64,000 nt of DNA from NCBI GenBank assembly GCA_973895155.1, contig OZ316896.1, positions 17,484,001-17,548,000 on the forward strand. Reading direction: 5' to 3'. Both the position numbers and the translations under genes were made by a program. Of the stretch, positions 55,115 through 64,000 are shown in pieces. Within the stretch, counting starts at the first letter, position 1. Each line of letters opens with the position of its first letter. The notes beneath the pieces were generated by a model that ran no database searches, had not been told where the DNA came from, and worked only from the letters and a program-made list of their open reading frames with translations. Origin of the DNA: Marsupella aquatica. Lineage: Eukaryota > Marchantiophyta.

Positions 55115-55966
55115 TCATTTCCTTTTATACTTTCTTTTTCCTTTGTCTGTAGTACTTGGTCCAGGCTCCTGTCTAGTTATACAGGCTTCTGCCAACTCTA
55201 TGTGAAACTTAGCATTGTCATCCATAGTATCATGGAAATCAACTTCCATGTAATCACCCAGCACTCTCGTAGACCTGGATTCCTTGTAGAGGATTGTCCT
55301 CCATGCAATCCCTTTATCATTTGGGTAAAAAAACACATGTTCTATCTGTCGTGGCAATACATAGTCCATTTTCTTGGAAGCACCCAGCTCCTTCTGAAAA
55401 TTTACTTGCCACAATCCAGACGCATCATATCTCATACTTGCAATGGCTTTGGGAGTCCAAGATGGGTTTGCCCACCTTCCTTTGAAAAGGACCACTTCCT
55501 TTATTAGAGGCCCATAGTTCAACACTAAGATGTCTGTCAACACCCACACATATTGTACAGATTCATCTACTGTTGCCCCTGACCTAATGACCCGCTTCTC
55601 AGTGAATGTCCAAGCCATCCCAGAATCAAAAGTCTTGAACCCAGATGAGTCACAATCAATCAAGGAACCTAGTGATGGAATGGTCCTCCAATGGTGCCCA
55701 TAGGCTCTGCAGGCCCTATACCGCAGTGCCTTCAGACTAGGTGGTACACTATATGCTGCCAACACCATTCGTTCAAACTCATTCTCAAAATTATGCCTTC
55801 TAATTGTCACTTCAAACCATTCTCTAAAAGAAGGCAACTCATCCAAATCAGAGGGATAAGGCACAGGATTCCTCCGATTTCCTGGATTCTTCATCCATTC
55901 TTTCCAGAAATCTGCTCTGTGCTTGGTAACTGCCTCCTTTTGATCATCATAAACCCTGCATGGCAA
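55115..55966 (-). CDS. CACTA-associated DUF4216 region
   Basis: A 283-codon open frame on the minus strand. ESVQYVWVLTDILVLNYGPL, VVLFKGRWANPSWTPKAIAS and the block around MDYVLPRQIEHVFFYPND match the DUF4216 module that follows Tnp2/DUF4218 in plant CACTA elements. The N-terminal half (PSLKALRYRACRAYGHHWRT) fits the linker with charged residues usual before it. It is probably an exon of the Tnp2 gene rather than an independent protein, because no promoter is evident. Confidence 0.72.
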   Translation of the reverse strand: MPCRVYDDQKEAVTKHRADFWKEWMKNPGNRRNPVPYPSDLDELPSFREWFEVTIRRHNFENEFERMVLAAYSVPPSLKALRYRACRAYGHHWRTIPSLGSLIDCDSSGFKTFDSGMAWTFTEKRVIRSGATVDESVQYVWVLTDILVLNYGPLIKEVVLFKGRWANPSWTPKAIASMRYDASGLWQVNFQKELGASKKMDYVLPRQIEHVFFYPNDKGIAWRTILYKESRSTRVLGDYMEVDFHDTMDDNAKFHIELAEACITRQEPGPSTTDKGKRKYKRK

Positions 55967-56212
55967 GAAGGACAGTCACCTCCTAGGCCCACACAATTTC
56001 TGCTCAAAACTCAATTTTGTTTAATAATAAACAACAGAGAACTTAACAATATAAACCATGCTCATACCTATACCATGGTTCCACTAGCTCTTCATTCTCC
56101 AGTATGTAATGATGCATAGCTATCATATCATTCCACTCCAAGGTGATTTGTTTTCCAGCTCCTTCCAAGACAATGCCTGCAACACCAGGATTCTCCTCCA
56201 AGTCCCATGTTC

Positions 56213-58885
56213 TCATTCCTGTCCCCTTAACATCGACATGTATTCAGAAAGGAATCCTAAAGATTCATCCAGAAGGTAGCCTTCAGCCATAGAAGCCTCT
56301 GGACGTGCCTTGTTTCGAACATAACCCTTCAAGGTCTTTAGATATCTTTCTATTGGGTACATCCATCTAATGTTCACTGGACCACAGATGTCTAGTTCCT
56401 GAACCAGATGAATCAGCAGATGGGTCATGACATCAAAGAAGCTTGGTGGAAAATGAATTTCCATAAGGCAAAGTGTGAATGCATTATCCATCATCATAGA
56501 GTCATACTGTGAGGGATCCCAAACCTTGGCACAGATGGTACGCCACACATTGCTTACTCTAGCTATGGCCAACCGAACACCTTCATCAAGTAATCCCATT
56601 GTTGCCAATGGAAGGATTTGTTGCATGAGGTGGTGGAAATTGTGAGATTTCAGCCCTAATAACTTCTTCTTAACTGTGACACATTTAGCCAGAGAACAGT
56701 GGGCCCTTTAAAGGTCAACAATACCTCTAAGAACTTAGTCTTCTCTGTCTTATTGAGGCAATATGGGGCTGGAAGCATGATCTTTGAATCCTTTTTTGGA
56801 TCTGGATTTGGAACCAGCCACAGGTGTTCCCGCACGTCCATGACTTTCATGTCTTCTCGAACAGAAGGAGTATCCTTTGTCCCCAAAATAGTGTGCACAA
56901 TGTTGTGTGCAAGATTCTTCTCACAGTGCATGGGATCCAAACAATGGTTGATGAGAAGTTTCTACATTGGAAGCACAGTTCAGTACAAACTAAGTTAGAA
57001 TAAGAAATGCTACTCTTTGCTACTTAACATTACACACTGAGGGATTCAGTATGGGGAACCAGATACTTACACTCCACTACGGTAGCTTGTATAATCCAGT
57101 AACCCTCTTCACTCCATTCGCCTTTACTGGAGAATTTTCATCATCCAGTGCATTCCCTGGTTTCTCCTCCACATATTCAGTGGCCTCCTCTCCCCAACGT
57201 TTCCTATCAGAGCTGGATATTCTACACGGTACGTGCAGCTCGTGCCTCTACCTCACCATTAAAGTATTTTGCCACTTCCTCTTTGCGGAAATAGTGCTTC
57301 TGTGGTAACTAGCAACGATGGCCAGCAAATCGTAACTTGCCCAACTGTTTGAACCATGTGCCACACAATTTGGCCCACAAACCACACATCCTTTGTACCC
57401 TGCATGTTGTTGGCCAGAGACTAATCCATATGCAGGATAATCATTGATTGTCCACAATACTGAAGCCCTTAGCTTGAACTGTTGCTGCAATCCTGGCCTT
57501 GGTAGAACATCAAAACAATCTACTCCTTCTGACCATAATGTCTCAAGATCATCCACAAGTGGAGCCATGTATACATCAAATTGTTCCTCGCTTACAGACA
57601 CAGGACCTGGAATTAGAAGAGCTAGCATGACAAAGAACTTTTTTGTGGAAAGCCAAGGAGTGATATTATAATTCAACAGCAAGATTGGCCATGTAGACCA
57701 GGCAGTAGAATTATTCCCAAATGGATTTACCCCATCAAGTGCCAATCCCATTCACACATTCCTTGGCTCAGCAGCAAAAGCAGGGTCAATCTCTGTGTCC
57801 ACATGTTTTCATGCCTTTGAATCTACTGGATGTCGAACCATGTTGTCATTGCTCTTGTTCTCATGATGCCAAGTCATTAGCTTAGATGTACCCTTAGTGG
57901 CATACAATCTCTTCAATCGAGGGATTATAGGGAAATATCTCAAGACCTTCACAGGCTGTAACGAATTCCCTACTAACTTCATCTTTGGCTGATTACACTT
58001 GGAATAGTTGTCCAACTCTGTAGTCTCATTTCTAAATAACATACATCCATTCTCACAGACTGGGATTCTCTCATAGTCTAAACCCAATTTTCTCAGTAAT
58101 TATTTTACAGCATATAGGTTCTTAGGGAGAGTGTGCTCTGTTGGCATTCCATGCTCAATCAATAAAGACAACATGGCATTCACTCCCGTGTTTGAGAACC
58201 TATTGTTGTGATAGATGTTTAAAAACAACAACATGAAGGAAACTACATCTGTCTTACTGCCTGGAAATAAGGGTCTCATGGCTTCTTCTAAAGACCCTTG
58301 CAGAGGGATAGGATTCATAGGATGCCTTGCTGTAGGTGTGTCCTCATGACTGGTCTCAGCAGAGGGTGGATCTGCCACATTCTCATCATTTTGAAACATT
58401 GAATCTATATCAAAAGGAGGATCATTGTCCACATATTCGTCAGACTCTTCAGAAGCTCTTGCCAATGTCTCCTGAAGTAAAACTCGTACTTGCTCTTCAA
58501 CATCTATTGATGGTTGGCCTGAGTGGATTGCCTCTCAAGACATTCCTGCCCTCAGTGCCTCTGGACCAGATTTACGGATGTAATTGGATCTCCACTCCTC
58601 ATCAGAAGAGTCTTCACCCTCTCCTACCCACACTCGACAGGCAGGGTAGCGGCCATATTTAAGAAGATGTTGTCGACTGGTCTTTCGAGTAGTCTTAACA
58701 ATCCCTTTGCATTTCATGCAAGAGCAATACATTCTATGATCAGCACTACCAGAGCAAGCTGTCTGTTCCCGAGCCCATAAGTTATCATCACGTTGTTGTA
58801 TTTGACATGGATGAGGTAAACTTCTCAGGTTGTCTGCCTCTGTTGTATGTGCAGTGTTATGTGACCCAGCCTGGCTAGAAGCCAT
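56213..58885 (-). pseudogene. CACTA Tnp2 transposase with DUF4218
   Basis: Reading leftward: a zinc-type transposase-associated domain (YCSCMKCKGI, SRQHLLKYGRYPACRVW), an acidic linker, then Tnp2 core LGLDYERIPVCENGCMLFRN, VKVLRYFPIIPRLKRLYATK, MTWHHENKS, GLALDGVNPFGNNSTAWSTW, LLIPGPVSVSEEQFDVYMAP and TINDYPAYGLVSGQQHAGYK. An intron (donor GTAAGT near 57072, acceptor TGTAG near 56973) leads to DPMHCEKNLAHNIVHTILGT. After a frameshift near 56.69 kb come GLKSHNFHHLMQQILPLATM and the DUF4218 module. In-frame stops: TGA 58535, TAA 58100, TGA 57809, TGA 57752 and a TAG just before the intron. The gene is dead in this copy. Confidence 0.85.
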
Positions 58886-59890
58886 GATTGCAGCGCTACC
58901 TAATCAAAAATACAGTTGCACATCTTTCTTCTGTGACATCTTGCAGAGCTCTAGACAACTCCAAAACCCTTCCATACCATCTTCTAGAGCGTCATGTGAA
59001 GCAAATGTGTGCACAAGTGAAGAATAGACATACATTTGAGGTACAGTACTCCAACTGAGGTAAAGGCAGCTCCCACTTTGGCCTTCATTGCCAATAGAAT
59101 AGTACATGCATGCCAACAACAAGTAAACAGATGACATTTTAGCAACTTGATCAGAAATTATTTACTTGGATACATTACCTAATCTCATTTCATATTGTAA
59201 GTGGCAATGGGTATTTGAAGGAGACCTGAATTGTTAAAATCAAAATGACAAAAGTTTACAAGACCAAATAAAGGCCTACCTCAACCAGATTTAAGGCAAG
59301 GGTGTGGGCAGTAGTCAGCAATCTTAGACCCTTCAAAACAGTGAGTACAATAACAAACATTAATCATAATGTCCAACAATCCCCTCCTTCATTCTGTGAC
59401 TTTTGAATTCATTTGTTGAAATGATCCTCTTCATCAAGGCAGTTGGTTTTGGGCAGGTACTAGAATAGATTCCAGATCACAACATTTCATCATCCCCACA
59501 CAAACCAGGATACATATGGACAAGGGCCTGAAAGGGTTTCATGTAATGTACATAATTAAACATATAGTGTTTTTGTGCAGTAGTAAGAATGAAATACACA
59601 CTCAGTCTTCAAAATCATCAAAAATGAGAAAGTTCAGAGACCCGGGTTGAAGGAATTCTTAAGGCTGTGGGTTTAGAAAGGCAGTCTATACTACAAAACA
59701 TGAGAGACATTAAGTGAAGTTTGCCTTCTTATGGCCAGATCCCTCAACGGGGACAACAAAAATTTTAAGACCTTGGGTGGATTTTAGGTCTTGCTCAGGT
59801 CAGTGTGATGTTTCTTAGTTTTTTTGTTATGGATCTCCATTCAAGCTCTTCACATGTTTGCCACTGACACTCTTAACAGTCATCATACAA
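58886..59890. other. Region upstream of Tnp2
   Basis: No domain-bearing frame. It may contain the Tnp2 5' leader and an intron. The short frame at 58904-59137 on the minus strand is not convincing. Confidence 0.5.
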
Positions 59891-60376
59891 TTAGAATTGA
59901 TATAACTGGTCTTTCTCCACTAAGTGCTGCTCTACTCCAGGGCAAACAGTCTCAACCCCTGGTCCCAAGACTGGCTCATCATGGTGGAACATTATACAGG
60001 CACACCTCCTCTGCAGCCTACTGTGTCCATCCCACTTATATATATCCCCTGGGCGCACTCGACATTTTGGGCAAAAATCCTCACAACTGTGGATACAGAC
60101 AGAGTAGCATATATGCTCTGGTTGTACCACTCCATTATCAACTGCCACAATACAAAAACCTATGGGCAAGGGTGGAGCATCTAGAGTAATGTGCCGACTG
60201 TACGTGTCTCTATGTACAGGCAAAAACTCCCATTGCACAGTAGAACTGGCAAGGACCAACCTCATTCCACTTAGCTTCACGCGTAGCCTCTCAGCTCTGC
60301 CTTCAAGGTCAGCTCCCAAGCTGCTGCGTGTCCTTGGCATTATTGTGACAAATACAAGAAGCAATAGTTTATCCAA
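59891..60376 (-). CDS. Unrecognised Cys-rich open frame
   Basis: 161 codons on the minus strand. A likely internal start is at MPRTRSSLGADLEG. The second half has a dense Cys/His cluster: CIHSCEDFCPKCRVRPGD, then RRCACIMFHHDE, preceded by HICYSV, which looks like a zinc-binding module. The Arg-rich start and this cluster suggest a nucleic-acid or protein-binding role, but no family is recognised. It lies on the same strand between the PHD frame at 60911-61474 and Tnp2, so it could be a further exon of either. It may also be chance, though an open frame with clustered Cys pairs in AT-rich DNA is unusual. Confidence 0.4.
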   Translation of the reverse strand: MDKLLLLVFVTIMPRTRSSLGADLEGRAERLRVKLSGMRLVLASSTVQWEFLPVHRDTYSRHITLDAPPLPIGFCIVAVDNGVVQPEHICYSVCIHSCEDFCPKCRVRPGDIYKWDGHSRLQRRCACIMFHHDEPVLGPGVETVCPGVEQHLVEKDQLYQF

Positions 60377-60414
60377 CCCAACACTTCAATGAATTTCATG
60401 CAACAATTTAACAT

Positions 60415-60570
60415 TTAACTATTTCATACAATCAGATACTTTAGTCCATTAGACAGTGTAGTCCAGTTCATACAATCAAACAATTTAGCCCACTTCATAC
60501 AATCAGACATTTTAGTCCATTTCATACAATCATCCTACTTTAGTCCATTTCAGTTTAGTCCATTGAATCC
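60415..60570. repeat. ~30-bp imperfect tandem array
   Basis: About five units built from TTCATACAATCA followed by AGACATTTTAGTCCA or close variants. It separates the Cys-rich frame from the PHD frame and would fall in an intron if they belong to one gene. Confidence 0.7.
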
Positions 60571-60910
60571 AACTTGACACTTCACTCCATTTTCATCCAA
60601 CCAAAAACTCAGGTGCTCCACTGTACCCCTCTAGTTCATTTTGATGTCCAGTATACTTCCATAAGTCCTTAGCCTATTTTAAGTTCAGTATACTTTGTAC
60701 TATGCAGTACTTTCTATACAACTGAAGGCTTATGATCTATTTGAAATCATGAGGTGGCACATCAGAACCCTCTAGAATGACATGGCAATTGCAGTACACC
60801 ATATGCCATGGACCAATATCCCATGGTTCTCTACCCTTCACCCCTCTCTTCAAGTGTTTGTCTGCCTCTGGTCCCTCATCCCTGCACCACGCACGAGGGC
60901 ACCTACGACA

Positions 60911-61474
60911 CTAGATAAATTCCCAGATGCCATCCGCATACTCCTTACACACATCACAATAATGCCTTGGGCATATCAGAGCAGCAGGATGTGCATCTGA
61001 GTTCTCTGCGTACCCCATGAGAGGCAACTCGTTGGCCCTCAGTATGGTCCGCAGACATCCCACATGATAAAAAGAAAAGCAGTCATCCTGTGCACACTGG
61101 ACCAGAAGGGGCTCATCTGTAGTGGGCTTTAGGGTTCGGCCAAGTAGTCCACAAGCAAAGCAACGACCTCGTTTCTGTTGACAGAGGTCACAGAGCCACT
61201 CCTTGGCCCAATCATGCCCTCTAGAAATGGCAACGGGTGTGCACTCAGGCCCATGGCCATCAGGCTCCTTAGAATCCTGCCCATCAACTAAGTAATGGAA
61301 ATGACGACTGCAAGGCCCATTGCAGAACAAAACAGTACCTCCCTCATCACATTCAAAACAACAAGGGGGGTCCATGCGGAGGTGCTCTTTATGGGCAAAC
61401 TTTGGATCCAGCCAGGCAGCAGCAGTCCATGCCATGCCTGATGTCATGTGTGGATCTGCAGAATTACCTTCCAT
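60911..61474 (-). CDS. PHD-finger protein segment of the EDM2/NSD type
   Basis: 187 codons on the minus strand, MEGNSADPHMTSGMAWTAAA at the start. The first zinc finger: CFECDEGGTVLFCNGPCSRH, then C at PECTPV and WLCDLCQQ. The second: CFACGLLGRT, VQCAQDDCFSFYHVGCLRTI, ICPRHYCDVC. The order GGTVLFCNGPCSRHFH, C-x2-C-x-KRGRCFACG-LG and FYHVGCL is that of the tandem PHD module in plant EDM2 and animal NSD proteins, which read histone H3 modifications in chromatin. The rest of such a protein (SET or EDM2 C-terminus) is absent, so this is an exon, a fragment or a captured module. It lies upstream of the CACTA transposase on the same strand and has no internal stop, unlike the transposase genes. Confidence 0.7.
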   Translation of the reverse strand: MEGNSADPHMTSGMAWTAAAWLDPKFAHKEHLRMDPPCCFECDEGGTVLFCNGPCSRHFHYLVDGQDSKEPDGHGPECTPVAISRGHDWAKEWLCDLCQQKRGRCFACGLLGRTLKPTTDEPLLVQCAQDDCFSFYHVGCLRTILRANELPLMGYAENSDAHPAALICPRHYCDVCKEYADGIWEFI

Positions 61475-64000
61475 ATTACAAAGGTGTACTTACATAAGAG
61501 ATTTGAGTGCAAATGAGGAGATGTCCTGCCCACCTCAGTCTCACGGAGTACAAGCAATGTCCAAAATAACTTGGCTCTGGTTTATGTGTGCTCTGCACAG
61601 ACAGCAAAATGTTAAACGCAATCAGTCAAGCAGACTGGGATAAAGTGTTCAGAGTGAAAGAGAAGTTTATTCAAAAAGGCAAGACTGAGAATATTCAAAG
61701 CAGGCTGCAGTCTATTCTACTGCTCAGGACACAAAGGGTAGTTCTAATGCACGGCGTCCCTTATCGCAGCTCCAATCCACTGATGCGGCTCACTGAATCC
61801 CGAACTCCAACTGACGCTTTGCAAAGGGGAAGAAAAGCAAAGGGGAAGCAGCCGCAAACGCAATAAGCTAAGACAACAATCTCATAGGAGAGAAAACAGG
61901 ATTGGGAGAGAGGCAGAGCAAACAAGACTCTGTAAAAACTACTTGGTCCTTGGTGAACCTAGCATTACATGCTGCTCTACAGATTGGTACTGTCTTAAGA
62001 AGCTCAAACAATAATGCACAGCACTGTACTCAGAGCAGAGACAAGAACCAAACTTCCAAGAAGGGAAAAATGGCCAAGGCATGACAAGACGCAGCTCAGT
62101 TAATCGAACTAGCAGCTTGCTTGTACATTAGTTGCTCTATCCTTCTGAACTCAACTGAAAAAAAACGCTTCCCGTCCCTGCTAGTGTGGAGCGCAGCTCT
62201 ACCTTAGTTGCAGCTCTGTCCTTCACTAAAGCTGAAATCCGGTTGATAGCTGACTGTGCAATCCGGTTGATAGCTACTGCTGGTACTCGCCAGACAGGCC
62301 CTTCACTGAAACTGAAAACAAAATTTGAGACCATCTGGTAGTGTAAGTGAAAATGAAAGCATTAAAAAGCAACTGAGTAGTCTCAGGGATTGAGGTGAGG
62401 TTTCAGTTTGCTTTGGCGCAGAAAAAAGGAGCAAATGCTGGGCCTAGTCATGGGGTAAAAAATGTCGTTGCGTATGGCATTTGGAAAGCTAGAAAAACAG
62501 ACAGAGGGGTCCAAAAGCATTCATGAGCTAAACGAGAGCTCTACACACAATAGTAGCAACAAATCAATCAAGAAGAACACATTACAACACACATAAGTAA
62601 TTACAAGTAGTAGGATTTAGCATTGACAAAATACCTGGTATTGACCACTCGCAGGACAATGTAGTCTCAACCACCAAGCAGGAATAAAATGAAGGCCGCA
62701 AAGAAGCAAACTATATGGCAAAAGGAGAAGCCTTACGGCCTCAGTCCAACTCCTCTGTAGCAAGCTTGCTTGCCTCCTGATGAGCACTACCCAAATCCAA
62801 GGTCGCCCTAAACCTCAATTGACTGAGAAAAATGCACATCCACCTTGATCATAGCTTCAATCCGCTGATGCAGATCACTACAACCCGAACTCCAACTGAC
62901 ACCTTGCGAAGGGGAAGAAAAGCAAAGTGGAAACAAAAGCATAAGCAAAAGGAAAAGGAAAACAAAAATGGGGATGCAAAGAAAATGGCTAAGACATGAC
63001 AGAAGAAAAGCAAACGGCCAAGGCATGTTAGGACGCAGCTCAAAGCGAGAACACAAGAGGCAAGCAATTGAGAGCAAAGTCAAGAAGGACCAAAAATGAT
63101 GTAGCTATACACACCAACAACCGGAAACTCACTTTAAGCTGCAGGAACACTCACTGCTGTTTGTTGATTGTTGCTGCTGCTATTGCTTCGCGCCCACCCG
63201 CTAGTTCGCCCAGGCCTGCAGCGCACCTCAGGAGCAGGAAGTCTCTTCAGAATTGCAGGTCCGGGCTCGAGCTCAAGTGTCAACAACAGTGGAAAGGGAG
63301 CGAGCGAGCAACTCCCTTTAGGGCCCTAATGTGCAACTTGCGAAGCCTCGAGCTCAAGTGTCAACAACCGTGGAAAGGGAGCGAGCGAGCAACTCCCTTT
63401 AGGGCCCTAAACAATGCGCAACTTGCGAAGCCCACCTCGCTGCTTCACAGAAGGTTCGAGCAGTTAGCACTCCTCTTTGCTGGTCGCTGCTGCACTGATT
63501 GCTCACAGGTAGACTTCCCTTTCACCACAGAAAATCCCACCAGAACTTCAATCAGCTACCGATGGTGGCAGTAGGCAGCAGTAAGGAGTTCCCCCGAGAG
63601 TAAACAAGTTTGCGATTGATGGCAAACTTAGGAGGTCAGTCCTAGGGCAGCTTCCAATTGCCCACAATACAATGCGCGGCCCTCCTCCACCCTAAAATGT
63701 AGTCCCAAGTCTAAGCTGAAATCCACAGAGAAAACCCCAAGGGCCAACTAAACGCCCGATGCTACTTGTGCGGATGTGTGTGCGACTGCGCTGTGCCTCT
63801 TTTTGCCTTGAAAACCTCCACATTCGATATGCTCTTCCCGATGTTATTTGGGAAAATGGAATCCAATGAGCCAGGAGTGCTTGGGGAGGTTCCCGCCCGT
63901 GACAAAGACCAGGGCCGGGGGATTGAGGGGATTACATGTGCTCAACGTGTGGATGGTGGAGATTGCATCCAAACGGGACTATGAACGGGAACAACTCAGA
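61475..64000. other. Right-hand flank with direct repeats, no gene recognised
   Basis: A block at about 61765-62105 (GAACTCCAACTGACGCTTTG, GGGGAAGAAAAGCAAAG, GGCCAAGGCATGACAAGACG, CAGCTCA) recurs diverged at about 62855-63050. The plus-strand frame at 63068-63574 is produced by the 81-bp tandem repeat it contains and is not taken as a gene. No CACTA right end was found. A TTCCCGCCC motif near 63890 resembles an E2F site. Confidence 0.5.
63266..63432. repeat. 81-bp tandem duplication
   Basis: CTCGAGCTCAAGTGTCAACA begins at 63266 and 63347. Both copies continue GTGGAAAGGGAGCGAGCGAG and AACTCCCTTTAGGGCCCTAA. The second has a 5-base insertion before GCGCAACTTGCGAAGCC. Confidence 0.85.

Larger units (their letters stand above)
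51060..59140 (-). mobile_element. Degenerate CACTA (En/Spm) DNA transposon, right end not located
   Basis: The left end is CACTAGTGGAAAATAGTGTC at 51060, preceded by CAC, a possible 3-bp target site. The next 350 bases are packed with ATGAC/GTCAT motifs in both orientations, as in CACTA subterminal regions bound by the TnpA-type protein. Minus-strand coding parts, in transcription order: a transposase-associated zinc domain, Tnp2 transposase, DUF4218, DUF4216, then a TnpA-like gene. No matching right end was found up to base 64000, so the right boundary given is only the limit of recognised transposase sequence. Confidence 0.82.

Noticed and set aside
59918-59936. CTCCACTAAGTG as the CACTA right end
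   Set aside because: It resembles the left end only with an inserted base, lacks the matching CAC target site and falls inside the Cys-rich frame.
62323-62342. GGTAGTG as an alternative CACTA right end
   Set aside because: The reverse complement begins CACTAC but the following bases do not match the left terminus and the flanking 3 bases are TAA, not CAC.
63068-63574. 168-codon plus-strand frame
   Set aside because: Its length comes from an in-frame 81-bp tandem repeat; no domain, and the repeat is also present without coding logic.

Overview
The window looks like nuclear DNA of a plant, probably an early-diverging land plant such as a moss, or a close streptophyte relative. The grounds are a PRMT5 gene with 23 short exons split by GT-AG introns, telomere-type AAACCCT motifs, an F-box/kelch pair, a fragment that reads like plant mitochondrial large-subunit rRNA, and plant-type Copia, Ty3-like and CACTA elements. 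The species cannot be named from this sequence.

Layout. 1-4193: edge of an unrecognised plus-strand gene, then non-coding DNA with local duplications. 4194-4537: a solo Copia LTR with a perfect 5-bp target duplication. 4538-8880: repeat-rich intergenic DNA. 8889-17748: a complete PRMT5 protein arginine methyltransferase gene (CDS 10171-17748, 662 residues after splicing), with a telo-box upstream. 19090-28500: a direct segmental duplication carrying two minus-strand F-box/kelch genes. The copy at 25.7-26.7 kb is open; the copy at 19.4-20.4 kb is frameshifted by a 20-bp tandem duplication. A mitochondrial rRNA fragment lies between them.

28653-50155 is a nest of retroelements. The outermost layer is a minus-strand Copia element (target duplication AGGCA), broken by stops and by a 297-bp inverted-repeat transposon in its RNase H domain. 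A Ty3-like element of an unusual lineage (34463-49060, called B here) sits in the Copia leader. Element C (38087-44209, target duplication CGCCC, 1387-bp LTRs with one difference seen) sits at the gag-pro/pol junction of B. C encodes a structural-type polyprotein and a retropepsin-like domain but no polymerase. LTR divergence by eye falls from Copia (about 3-4%) to B (about 2%) to C (about 0.1%), matching the nesting order.

The most notable signals are translational. Both B and C join their two frames by -1 shifts at textbook slippery heptamers (A AAT TTC in B, C CCA AAC in C). In B the heptamer touches the stop codon and is followed by a perfect 10-bp stem whose loop can pair downstream as an H-type pseudoknot. 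The LTRs of both elements also carry arrays of short palindromes.

51060 to about 59 kb, and perhaps to the window end, is a degenerate minus-strand CACTA (En/Spm) element with Tnp2, DUF4218, DUF4216 and TnpA-like parts. Upstream on the same strand are an open PHD-finger reading frame resembling the EDM2/NSD type and an unrecognised Cys-rich frame. Whether they are cargo of the element cannot be settled, because its right end was not found.
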